Shown here in pieces: positions 53,101-64,000 of a stretch of 64,000 nucleotides of DNA. The notes beneath the pieces were generated by a model. It saw only the letters and a program-made list of their open reading frames with translations. It ran no database searches and was not told the origin of the DNA. Made by a program: the position numbers and the translations under genes. The stretch comes from Aristolochia californica (taxonomy: Eukaryota > Streptophyta > Magnoliopsida > Piperales > Aristolochiaceae), in contig JARWKL010000005.1 of the NCBI GenBank assembly GCA_029961685.1, forward strand, positions 18,318,164 to 18,382,163, given 5' to 3'. Position 1 is the stretch's first letter. The number at the start of each line of letters is the position of its first letter.

Positions 53101-56100
53101 AAAATGAAAATTTTACACTATGTATCGAAAGACTTTAAAGAAATAACAAAATGTAAGTAAAACAAATTTATTCACTCACGACAATTGAACACAAAAGTTT
53201 TGTTATCAGAATTTTGGAAATTCCACTAGTTCAACCCTACTAGCTCGGAATTTTTTAGAAAGATTTTCTACACATGTTTTAAAAAATGGATATGCAAGCT
53301 TGAAACATGTTAAAAAAGCAAATAACATATGGATCCAAACCTTATAAAGAGAATAAAATTAAATTCTTCAGTGAATGTGCGGTGGGATATTTAACCGAAT
53401 CCAACATGCCATTATTTTGCCTATTACAAAAAGCTGACCTAATGATCATAGATGATTGTAAAGTGACTTTTCAAGTGTAAGAGGCTTTTTTTTTGTAAGG
53501 AATAACTTATGGATTGGGAGTCAACACTCAGTTAAAATCCCCTGTCTCCCCCTTTTCCCGATGATTGCAGAACCTGATATATAAAAACAAAAACGAGTTT
53601 GCAATCCCTAAAAATTGGAATTGTCTCTCTATACATTTGTGCATTGTGCATTTCCATTTTACATGTATAATTTTTTCTTAAATCAAAACTTGGGTTTTCA
53701 CTTTCCCTTCATCTCGTAAGCAAAAAAAGAGATAAAAGGCAAATAGATCACAACAAAATGAAAATTTTAGAGTTTATGTATCGAAATAATTTAAAGAAAT
53801 AAAAAATGGAAGTAAAGAAAATTTATTCACACACCACAAATGAACACCAACGTGTTGTTATCCAAGTTTCGGAAATTCCACTAGTTCAACCCTAATAGCT
53901 CGAAATTTTAAAAGAAAGAGATTTTTCTACACATGTTTAAAAAATGGATATGCATGCTTGAAACATGTTAAAGATGCAAATGACCTATGGATCCAAACCT
54001 TTTAAAGAGAATCAAATTAAATTCTCAAGTGAATGTGCGGGGGGATATTTACCTAAGTCCAAGTAGCCATTATTTTGCAAATTTACAAAAAGCAGACCTA
54101 ACGATCATAGATGATTGTAAAGTGACTTATCATGCACAACATGCTATATTCTTGTAAGTAATGACTTATGGATTGGGTGTCAACACTCAGTTAAAAATCC
54201 CCCACCTCCCTCTTTTCTCGATAATTGCAGAACCTGATATATAAAAGTAAAAAGAGTTTAGAATCCTTAAAAATTACAGACACTTTTTCGAATTATATCT
54301 CTCTAAATTTGTGCATTGTGCATTTCCATTTTAGATGTATACTTTTTTCTTAAATCAAAACTTGAGTTTTCACTTTCCCTTCATCTCCTAAACAAAAAAA
54401 TAGATACAAGGCAAATAGATCACAACAAAATGAAAATTTTAGAGTTTATGTATCAAAAGAATTTAAAGCAATAACAAATGTTAGTAAAGAAAATTTATTC
54501 TCACACCACAAGTGAAAATAAAAGTTTTGTTATCCAGGTTTGGGAAATTCCTCTAGTTGAACCCTAATAGTTCGAAATTTTATATGAAAGAGATTTTTCT
54601 ACAAATGTTTCAAAAAATGGATATGCATGTTTGAAACAAGTTAAAGATGCAAATGACTTATGGATCCAAACCTTTTAAAGAGAATAACATTAAATTCTCA
54701 AGTGAACGTGTGGTGGGATATTTAGCCGAGTTAAAAAAGCCATTATTTTGCGCATTTACAAAAAACTGACCTAATGATCAAAGATGATTGTAAAGATATT
54801 TATCATGCATAACAGGCTATATTTTTGTAAGGAATGGCTTATGAATCTGGAGTCAACACTCAGTTAAAAATCCCCCGCCTCCCCCTTTTCCCGATGATTG
54901 CAGAACCTGATATATAAAAAACTAAAAAGAGTTTACAATCCCTAAAAATTACGGACACTTTTTGGAATTATCTCTCTCTACATTTGTGCTTTGTGCATTT
55001 CCATTTTAGATGTATACTTTTTTCTTAAATCGAAACTTGAGTTTTCACTTTTCCTTCATCTCGTAAACAAAAAAAGAGATACAAGGCATATAATTCACAA
55101 CAAAATGAAAATTTTAGAGTATGTATCGAAAGACTTTAAAGAAATAACAAAATTTAAGTAAAGGAAATTTATTCACACACGACAATTGAACACAAAAGTT
55201 TTGTTATCAGAGTTTGGGAAATTCCACTAGTTCAACCCTACTAGCTCGGAATTTTTTCAGAAAGTGATTTTCTACACATGTTTTAAAAGATAGATATGCT
55301 TGCTTGAAACATGTTAAACAAGCAAATAACATATGGATCAAAACCTTGTAAAGAGAATAAAATTAAATTCTCCAGTGAATGTGCGGTGGGATATTTAAGT
55401 GAGTCTAACATGCCATTATTTTGCCCATTTACAAAAAACTGACCTAACGATCATAGATGATTGTAAAGTGACTTATCAAGTGTAAGAGGTTTTTTTTTGT
55501 AAGGAATAACTTATGGATTGGGAGTCACCACTCAGTTTAAATTCCCATGCCTCCCCCTTTTCCCGATGATTGCAGAACCTGATATATAAAAACAAAAAAG
55601 AGTTTACAATCGCTAAAAATTACAGTCACTTTCTGGAATTGTCTCTCTATACATTTGTGCATTATGCATTTCCATTTTACATGTATACTTTTTTCTTCAA
55701 TCAAAACTTGAGTTTTCACTTACCCTTCATCTCGTGAGCAAAAAAAGAGATAAAAGGCAAATAGATCACAACAAAATGAAAATTTTAGAGTTTATGTATC
55801 GAAATAATTTAAAGCAATAACAAATGCAATTAAAGAAAATTTATTCACACACCACAAATGAACACAAAAGTGTTGTTATCCAAGTTTCGGAAATTCCACT
55901 AGTTCAACCCTAATATCTTGGAATTTTAAAAGAAAGAGATTTTTCTACGCATGTTTTAAAAAAGGATATGCATGCTTGAAACATGTTAAAGATGCAAATG
56001 ACCTCTGGATCCAAACCTTTTAAAGCGAATCAAATTAAATTCTCAAGTGAATGTGTGGGGGGGATATTTACCTGAGTCCAAGAAGCCATTATTTTGCACA

Positions 56101-57855
56101 TTTACAAAAAGCAGACCTAACCATCATAGATGATTGTAAAGTGACCTATCATGCGCAACATGGTATATTCTTGTAAGAAATGACTTATGGATTGGGAGTC
56201 AACAATCAGTTAAAAATCCCCCGCCTCCCTCTTTTCTCGATAATTGCAGAACTTGATATATAAAAATTAAAAAGAGTTTACAATCCTTAAAAATTACAGA
56301 CACTTTTTCGAATTATCTCTCTCTACATTTGTGCATTGTACATTTCCATTTTTGATGTATACTTTTTTCTTAAATCAAAACTTGAGTTTCCACTTTCCCT
56401 TCATCTCCTAAACAAAAAATGAGATACAAGGCAAATAGATCACAAACAAAATGAAAATTTTAGAGTTTATGTATCGAAAGAATTTAAAGCAATAACAAAT
56501 GTTAGTAAAGAAAATTTATTCTCACACCACAAATGAAAATAAAAGTTTTGTTATCCAAGTTTGGGAAATTCCGCTAGTTCAACCCTAATAGTTCGGAATT
56601 TTATAAGAAAGAGATTTTTCTACATATGTTTCAAAAAATGGATATGCATGCTTGAAAAAAGTTAAAGATGCAAATGACTTATGGATCCAAACCTTTTAAA
56701 GAGAATAACATTAAATTCTCAAGTGAACGTGCAGTGGGATATATACCCGAGTCAAACAAGCCATTATTTTTTCCATTTACAAAAAGCTGACCAAACGATC
56801 ATAGATGATTGTAAAGTGATTTATCATGCGTAACAGGCTATATTTTTGTACGGAATAACTTATGCATTGGGTGCAACACTTAGTTAAAAATTCCCCACCT
56901 CCTCCTTTTCCCGACGGTTGCAGAACGTAATATAGAAAAACTAAAACGAGATTACATTCCCTACAAATTACAAAAGATTTTTGGAATTTTCTCAATCTAT
57001 ATTTGTGCTTTGTGCATTTCCATTTCCGATGCATATTTTTTTCTTAAGTCAAAAATTGAGTTTGCACTTTCCCTTTATCTTGTAAGCAAAAAGAGACAAA
57101 TAGATCACAACAAAATGAAAATTTTAGAGTTTATGTACGGAAAGAAATTAATACAATAACAAATATAAGTAAAGAAAATTTTATCGCACATCACAAATGA
57201 ACACAAAAGTTTTTTTATCCAAGTTTGGGAAATTTCACAAGTTCAACCCAAAAAGCTCAAAATTTTATAAGAAAGAGATTTTTCTACGCATGTTTTAAAA
57301 AAAGGATATGCATGCTTGATACATGTTAAAGATGAAAATGACCTATGGATCCAAACCTTTTAAAGAGAACAACATTAAATTCTCAAGTGAACGTGTGGTG
57401 GAATATTTACCCAAGTCAACAAGCCATTATTTTGCCCATTTACTAAAAGCTGACCTAATGATCATAGATGATTGTAAAGAGACTTATCATGCATAACGGG
57501 CTATATTTTTTTAAATAATCACATATGGAATGGGAGTGAACACTCAGTCAAAAATCCCCTGCCTCCCTCTTTTGTTAACAATTGCAGAACCTGATATACC
57601 AAAACTAAAAAGAGTTTACAATCCATAAAAATTAAAGACACTTTTTGGAATTATCTCTTTCTACCTTTGTGCATTGTGCATTTCCATTTTAGATATATAC
57701 TTTTTTCTTAAATCAAAACTTGAGTTTTCACTTTCCCTTCATCTCGTAAACAAAAAAAGAGATAAAAGGCAAATAGATCACAACAAAAAGAAATTTTAGA
57801 GTTGATGTACGGAAAGAATTTAAAGCATTGGCAAATGTAAGTAAGGAAAATTTAT
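47155..57855. repeat. Four- to five-unit higher-order repeat, units 72-87 (types P, Q, R, S, T)
   Basis: I label five monomer types. P (47155, 50496, 53172, 55173) has CACGACAATTGAACAC and usually TTATCAGAG (TTATTAGAG at 50496), with an oligo-T run after GTAAGAG in three of the four. Q (47827, 48489, 51167, 56520) has CCACCTCCTCCTTTTCCC or a near form, TTGGAATTATCTCAATCTA and TTCAGATG. R (49153, 51831, 57185) has CCCAAAAAGCTC and GATACATGTTAAAGATGAAAA. S (49825, 52504) has TATACACACACC and GGAAAATCTACTAG. T (53827, 55845) has GTGTTGTTATCC and CAACATG(C/G)TATATTCTTG. The order is P Q Q R S, P Q R S, P T Q/S, P T Q R. Same-type distances are 2,676-2,679 bp for P-Q-R-S and 2,001-2,021 bp for P-T-Q. 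Unit 83 (54499) is a Q/S recombinant. Confidence 0.87.
54499..55172. repeat. Recombinant monomer, unit 83 (Q front, S back)
   Basis: The first about 165 bp match type Q (CACCACAAGTGAAAATAAAAG, TTTCAAAAAATGGATATGC, GAAACAAGTTAAAGATGC). From about 54708 the unit matches type S (GTGTGGTGGGATATTTAGCC, GTTAAAAAAGCC, AAAAAACTGACCTAA, TATTTATCATGC). The switch lies between about 54665 and 54710, and the unit keeps normal length (674 bp). This is what an in-phase unequal exchange removing R and the complementary halves would leave. Confidence 0.8.
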
Positions 57856-60099
57856 TCACACTCCACAAATGAACACAAAAGTTTTTTATCCAAGTTTGGG
57901 AAATTCCACTAGTTCAACCATAATAGCTTGGAATTTTAAAAGAAAGATTATTCTACACATGTTTTAAAAAATGGATAGGCGTGCTAGAAACATGTTATAG
58001 ATGCAAATGACCTATGGATCCAAACCTTTTAAAGAGATTAAGATTAAATTCTCAAGTGAATGTGCGTTGTAGTATTTACCCGAGTCAAACAAGCCATTAT
58101 TTTATCCATTTACAAAAAGCTGACCTAACAATCATAGATGATTGTAAAGTGATTTATCTTGTGTAACGGGCTACATTTTTGTAAGGAATGACTTTGGATT
58201 GGGAGTCAACACTATGTTAAAAGTCCCTCGCCTCCCCCTTGTCCCGACGATTGCAAAACCTGATATATAAAAATTAAAAAGGGTTTACAATCCCTAAAAA
58301 ACACAAACACTTTTTGGAATTATCTCTCTCTACATATGTGCATAGTGCATTTCCATTTTGGATGTATACTTTTTTCTTAAATCAAAAATTGAGTTTTCAC
58401 TTTTTCTTCATATCGTAAAAAAAAAAAGAGATAAATTGCATTTAGATTACAACTAAAAGAAAATTTTAGAGTTTATGTATCGAAAGAATTTAAAGCAATA
58501 AAAAATGTCAGAAAAGAAAATTTATTCACACACCACCAAAGAACACAAAAGTTTGTTATCCAAGTTTTGGAAATTCTACTAGTTCAACCCCAATAGCTTA
58601 GAATTTTATAAGCAAGAGATTTTTTTACACATGTTTTCAAAAATGGATATGCATGCTTGAAACATGTTAAAGATGCAAATGACCTATGGATCCAAACCTT
58701 TTAAATAGAATAACAATAAATTCTCAAGTGAAGGTGTGGTGGGATATTTACCTAAATCAAACAAGCCATTATTTTGCCCATATATAAAAAGCAGACCTAA
58801 CGATCATAGACGATTGTAAAATGATTTATCATGCGTAACGGGCTATATTTTTTTAAGGAATTACTGATGGATTGGGAGTCAACCCTCAGTTGAAAATCCA
58901 CTGCCTCTCCTTTTTCCAGACTATTGTAGGACCTAATATATATAAATTAAAAAGAGTTTACAATCCCTAAAAATTATAGAAACTTTTTTGAATTATCACT
59001 CTCTTCATTTGTGCATTGGGCATTTCCATTTTAGATGTATAATTTTTTCTGAAATGAAAACTTGAGTTTTTACTTTCCCTTCATCTCCTAAACAAAAATA
59101 AAAGGCAATTAGATCACAAAAAAATGAAAATTTTATAGTTTATGTATCGAAAGAATTTAAAGCAATCAAAAAAGTAAGAAAAGAAAATTTATTCACACAC
59201 CACAAATGAACACAAAACTTTGTAATCCAAGTTTCGAAAATTCCATTAGTTCAATCCCAATAGCTCGAAATGTTATACGAAGCAGATTTTTCTACACATG
59301 TTTTAAAAATTGGATATGCATGCTTGAAACATGCTAAAGATGCAAATCACCTATGGATCCAAACCTTTTAAATAGAATAACATTAAATTCTCAAGTGAAC
59401 GTGCAGTGGGATATGTACCTGAGTCAAACAAGCCATTATTTTCCCATTTATAAAAACCAGACCTAACTATCATAGATGATTGTAAAGTTATTTATCAAGC
59501 GTAACGGGCTATATTTTTGTAAGAAATTACTGATGGATTGGAAGACAACACTCACTTGAAAATCCCTTGCCTCTCCCTTTTCCCAACGATTGCAGAACCT
59601 GATATATAAAAACTAAAAAGAGTTTACAATCCCTAAAAATTACAGACAGTTTTTTTAATTATCTCTCTCTACATTTGTGTATTGTGCATTTCCATTTTAG
59701 ATGTACACTTTTTTCTTAAATCAAAACTTGAGTTTTCACTTCCCTTCATCTCGTAAACTAAAAAAGAGATGAAAGGCAAATCGATCACAACAAAATGAAA
59801 ATTTTAGAATTTATGTATCATAAGAATTTAAAGCAATAACAAATATAAGCAAAGAAAATTTATTCACACACCACAAAAGAACACAAAAGTTTTGTTAGCC
59901 AAGTTTAGGAAATTCCAATAGTTCAACCCTAATAGCTCAGAATTTTATAAGAAATATATTTTTCGACACGTTTTAAAAAATGGATATGCATGCTTGAAAC
60001 ATGTTAAAATGCAAATGCCCTATGGATCCAACCCTTTTAAAGAGAATAACATTAAATTCTCCAGTGAACGTGTGGTGGCATATTTACCCGAGTCAAACA
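57856..60099. repeat. Satellite units 88-91a
   Basis: Units start at 57856, 58526, 59193 and 59864, with lengths of 667-671 bp. Units 89 and 90 share GGAATTACTGATGGATTGG-like forms, the TTGAAAATCC form and a GCAGACC / CCAGACC form in place of GCTGACC. Nothing other than satellite is present. Confidence 0.82.
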
Positions 60100-61438
60100 A
60101 GCCATTACTTTGCCCATCTACAAAAAGCTGACCTAACGATCATAGATGATAGCAAACTGACTTATGATGCGTATTGGGCTATATTTTTTTAAGGAATGAC
60201 TTATGGATTGGAATTCAACACTCAATTTAAAATCCCCCACCTCCCCCTTTTCCCGACGATTGCAGAACCTGATAAATAAAAACTAAAAAGAGCATACAAT
60301 CCCTAAAAATTACAGACACTTTTTGGAATTATCTCTCTCTACATTTATGCATTGTGCATTTACATTTTAGATATATTCATTTTCTTAAATCAAAACTCTA
60401 GTTTTCACTTTCCCTTGATCTCGTAAACAAAAAAACAGATAATAGGCAAACAGATCACAACAAAATGAAAATTTAGAGTTTATATATTAAAAGAATTTAT
60501 AGCAATAACAAATGTAAGCAAAGAAAATTATTCACACACCACAAATGAACACAAAAGTTTTGTTATCAAAGTTTGGGAAATTCCACTAGTTCAATCCTAA
60601 TAGCTCAGAATTTTATAAGAAAGAGATTTTTCTATACATGTTTTGAAAATGGATATAAATGCTTGAAACATGATAAAGATGCAAATGACCTATGGATCCA
60701 AAAATTTTAAAGAGAATAACATTAAATTCTCAAGTGCATCTACGGTGGGATATTTAGCCGAGTCAAACAAGCCATTACTTTGCCCATTTACAAAAAGCTG
60801 ACCTAACGATCATAGATGATAGCAAAGTGACTTATGATGCGTATTGGGCTATATTTTTTTAAGGAATGACTTATGGATTGGAATTCAACACTCAATTTAA
60901 AATCCCCCACCTCCCCCTTTTCCCGATGATTGCAGAACCTGATATATAAAAATTAAAAAGAGCATACAATCCCTAAAAATTACAGACACTTTTTGGAATT
61001 ATCTCTCTCTACATTTATGCATTGTGCATTTACATTTTAGATATATTCATTTTTCTTAAATCAAAACTCTAGTTTTCACTTTCCCTTGATCTCGTAAACA
61101 AAAAAACAGATAATAGGCAAACAGATCACAACAAAATGAAAATTTAGAGTTTATATATTGAAAGAATTTATAGCAATAACAAATGTAAGCAAAGAAAATT
61201 ATTCACACACCACAAATGAACACAAAAGTTTTGTTATCCAAGTTTGGGAAATTCCACTAGTTCAATCCTAATAGCTCAGAATTTTATAAGAAAGAGATTT
61301 TTCTACACATGTTTTGAAAATGGATATAAATGCTTGAAACATGTTAAAGATGCAAATGACCTATGGATCCAAAAATTTTAAAGAGAATAACATTAAATTC
61401 TCAAGTGAATCTGCGGTGGGATATTTACCCGAGTCAAA
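60100..61438. repeat. Recent tandem duplication of one monomer length (670 bp)
   Basis: 60100-60769 and 60770-61438 are nearly identical, differing at only about 14 positions that I could count. Rare variants are shared only by these two: GATGATAGCAAA, GATGCGTATTGGGC, GGATTGGAATTCAACAC, AGAGCATACAATCCC, CTCTAGTTTTCAC and CCTTGATCTCG. The phase of the duplication starts mid-unit (at about CATTACTTTGCCC), so the crossover was within the monomers and not at a fixed unit border. Confidence 0.95.
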
Positions 61439-64000
61439 CAAGCCATTATTTTGCCCATTTACAAAAAGCTGACCTAATGATCATAGATTATTGGAAAGTG
61501 ATTTATTATGTGTAATGGGCTATATTTTTGTAAGGAATGACTTATGGATTGGGAGACAACACTCACTTAAAAATCCCCTGCCTCCCCCTTTTACCGACAA
61601 TTACAGAACCTGATATATAAAAACAAAAATGAGTTTACAATCCTTTAGAATTATAGACACTTTTTGGAATTATCTCTCTCTACATTTGTGCATTGTGCAA
61701 TTCCATTTTAGATGAATACTTTTTCCTTAAATCAAAACTTGATTTTTCACTTCCCCTTTATCTCGTAAACAAAAAAAAGAGATAAAAGGTATTTAGATCA
61801 CAACAAAATGAAAATTTTAGAGTTTATGTATCGAAAGAATTTAAAGCAATAAAAATTGTAAGAAAATAAAAATTATTCACACACCACAAATGAACACAAA
61901 AGTTTGTCATCCAAGTTTGGGAAATTTGACTAGTTCAACCCAAATGGCTCGGAATTTTATAAGAAAGAGATTTTTCTACACATGTTTTAAAAAATGGATA
62001 TGCATGCTTGAAACATTTTAAAGATGCAAATGACCTATGGATCCAAGTCAAACAAGCCATTATTTTGCCCATTTATAAAAAGTAGACCTAACGATCATAG
62101 ATGTTTGTAAAGTGATTTATCATGTGTAACGGGCTTATTTTTGTAAGGAATTACTGATGGAATGGGAGTCAACACTCAGTTGAAAATCCCCCACCTCTTC
62201 CTTTTCCCGACGATTGCAGAACCTTTTTCAAATAGCTCAGAATTTTATTAGAAAGAGATTTTTCTACACATTTTTAAAAAAATGAAGAAGCTTGCTCGAA
62301 ACATGTTAAATATGCAAAAGACATAAAATTCTCAAGTGAACATGCGGTAGACCGAATCAAACAAGCCATTATTTTGCCCATTAACAAAAAGCTGACCTAA
62401 CGAACATAGATAATTTTAAAGTGACATATCATGCAAAACGGGCTATATTTTAGTAAGGAATGATTTATGGATTGGGAATCAACACTCAGTTAAAAATCCC
62501 TCACCTCCCCTTTTTCTCGATGATTGTAGAACCTGAAATTTAAAAACTAAAAAGAGTTTACATCCCTAAAAATTGCACAAACGTTTTGGAATTATCTCTC
62601 TCTACATTTGTGCATTGTGCATTTCCATTTTAGATGTATACATTTTTCTTAAATCAAGACCTGAGTTTTCACTTTCCCTTCATCTCGTAAAAAAAAAAAG
62701 AGATAATCGGCAAATAGATCACAACAAAATGAAAATTTAGAGTTTATGTATCGAAAGAATTTACAGCAATTACAAATGTAAGCAAAGAAATTTATTCACA
62801 CACCACAAATGAAAAAAAATGATTTGTTATCCAAGTTTGGGAAATTCCACTAGTTCAACCCTAATAGCTGAGAATTTTATAAGAAAGAGGTTTTTCTACA
62901 CATGTTTTAAAAATGGATACGAATGCTTGAAACATTTCAAAGATGCAAATGACCTATGGATCCAAACCTTTTAAAGAGAATAACATTAAATTCTCAAGTG
63001 AACGTGCGGTGGCATATTTACCTGAGTCAAACAAGCAATTATTTTGCCCATTTACAAAAAGCTGACCTAATGATCATAGATGATCGTAAAGTGATTTATC
63101 ATGCGTAAAGGGCTATATTTTTTTTAAGGAATGACTTATGGATGGGTAGGCAACACTCAGTTAAAAATCCCCTACCTCCCCCTTTTCCCAACAGTTACAG
63201 AACCTGAGATATAAAAACTAAAAAGACTTTACAATCCCTAAAAATTACGGACACTTTTTGGAATTATCTCTCTCAACATTTGTTTATTGTGCATTACCAT
63301 TTTAGATCTATACTTTTTTTCTTAAATCAAAACTTTAGTTTTCAATTTCCCTTCATCTCGTAAACTAAAAAAGAAAAGGCAAATAGATCACATCAAAATG
63401 AAAGTTTTAGAGTTTAAGTATCATAAGTATTGAAAGCAATAACAAATGTAAGAAAATAAAATTTATTCACACACAACAAATGAACACCAAAATTTTGCTA
63501 ACCAAGTTAAGTAAATTCCACTAGTTCAACCCAAATAGCTCAGAATTTTATAAGAAAGAGATTTTTCTACATATGTTTTAAAAAATAGATATGTATGCTT
63601 GAAACATTTTAAAGAGGCAAATGACCTATAGATCCAACCCTTCTAAAAAGAATAACATTAAATTCTCAAGTGAACGTGCGGTGGGATATTTACCAGAGTA
63701 AAACAAGCAATTATTTTTCCCATTTAGGAAAACCTGACCTATCAATCATAGATGATTCTAAAGTGACTTATCATGCTTAACCGGCTATATTTTTGTAAGA
63801 AATGACTTATGGATTGGGAGTCAATACTCAGTTAAAAATCCCCCGCCTCCCCATTTTCCAGACGATTATAAAACCTAATAGATAAAAACTAAAAAGAGTT
63901 TACAATCCCTAAAAATTACAGACACTTTTTGGAATTATCTCTCTACATTTGGTCATTGTGCATTTCCATTTTAGATGTATACTTTTTTCTTAAATCAAAA
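61439..64000. repeat. Satellite units 93b-97 with two heavily deleted units
   Basis: Units start at 61877, about 62226 (front-truncated), 62796 and 63467 (cut by the window end). Unit 94 lacks about 85 bp at 62043-62050, where GGATCCA joins AGTCAAACAAGCC. It then breaks at about 62224-62230, where CAGAACC joins TTTTTCAAATAGCTCAG of the next unit. Unit 95 has further small deletions around 62318 and 62350. Units 94-95 span 919 bp instead of about 1,344 bp. Confidence 0.87.

Larger units (their letters stand above)
1..64000. repeat. Tandem satellite DNA array, about 670-bp monomer, about 97 units
   Basis: The whole window is head-to-tail copies of one A+T-rich monomer. The motif ACACCACAAATGAACAC recurs every 655-680 bp from the first line to the last, always in the same orientation. 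Other landmarks repeat once per unit in a fixed order: CCAAGTTTGGGAAATTCC, GTTCAACCCTAATAGCTC, TGCATGCTTGAAACATG, GACCTATGGATCC, CCCGAGTCAAACAAGCC, AACGATCATAGATGATTG, CTTATGGATTGGGAGTC, GATATATAAAAACTAAAAAG, TTATCTCTCTCTACATT and TTGTGCATTGTGCATTTCC. Neighbouring units differ by many substitutions and small indels, whereas units several positions apart can be much closer, so higher-order repeats exist. The array starts and ends mid-unit and must continue outside the window. Pericentromeric, centromeric or subtelomeric heterochromatin is the expected location, but the sequence alone does not say which. Confidence 0.97.

Noticed and set aside
1..64000. CRISPR array
   Set aside because: The repeat is a whole monomer of about 670 bp with no alternation of short identical repeats and unique spacers.
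1..64000. Interstitial telomere repeats
   Set aside because: CCCTAAA occurs once per monomer in AATCCCTAAAAATT, and AACCCTAAT once more, but never in tandem. These are single motifs of the satellite.
1..64000. tRNA gene or tRNA-derived SINE suggested by GTTCAACCC
   Set aside because: No A-box at the right distance, no cloverleaf stems and no CCA-type or poly-A end.
1..64000. 5S or 45S ribosomal DNA spacer array
   Set aside because: A monomer near 670 bp could suggest 5S rDNA, but no 120-bp 5S coding region or internal control region is seen in any unit.
1..64000. CENP-B-box-like motif as proof of centromere
   Set aside because: I found no consistent match to the TTCG....A..CGGG pattern in the monomers, so centromere identity cannot be argued from it.
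1..64000. Prokaryotic or phage gene cluster or novel defence system
   Set aside because: No long frames, ribosome binding sites, terminators or operon structure occur anywhere in the window.

Overview
The window is one uninterrupted tandem satellite DNA array from a eukaryotic nuclear genome, most likely a flowering plant. It holds no credible protein-coding gene, no rRNA or tRNA gene, no CRISPR array and no operon. The sequence is strongly A+T-rich (two sampled 60-base lines average about 30% G+C). It consists of about 97 head-to-tail copies of one monomer, nearly all 655-680 bp long with a mode of about 670-675 bp. All copies lie in the same orientation, and the array runs off both ends of the window. 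A plant source is inferred from the one foreign insertion, a solo LTR of plant-like aspect, from the apparent decay of CpG sites typical of methylated heterochromatin, and from the monomer size. I do not recognise the satellite by name and cannot give a species.

Layout, using the TCACACACC motif as the start of each unit. Units 1-20 (1-13,412) show a long-period pattern: units 1-5a (8-2,930) reappear as units 11-15a (6,744-9,690) about 6.73-6.83 kb later, and units 5b-7 reappear as units 18b-20 about 8.69 kb later. Units 21-31 (13,413-20,560) show no clear higher-order pattern and contain one large deletion. Units 32-41 (20,561-27,276) form a four-unit higher-order repeat of about 2.68 kb. 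Units 45-49 (29,290-32,100) carry a three-unit period. Units 50-57 carry a five-unit period of about 3.36 kb, with a 390-bp solo LTR inserted in unit 54 (35,193-35,582). Units 61-66 (39,857-43,891) are two copies of a three-unit repeat of 2.02 kb. Units 72-87 (47,155-57,855) form a four- to five-unit repeat that includes a recombinant monomer. A monomer-length duplication of about 98% identity lies at 60,100-61,438. The last 2.5 kb contains two heavily deleted units.

The window therefore records satellite turnover rather than gene function: local amplification of different multi-unit blocks, unequal exchange in and out of register, slippage deletions, a template-switch palindrome in unit 4 (2,046-2,096) and a retrotransposon insertion later reduced to a solo LTR. 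The short open frames that exist are repeat-derived and lie in different parts of the monomer on both strands. I found no undescribed multi-gene system. The most informative items are the shifting higher-order registers, the perfect hairpin and the solo LTR.
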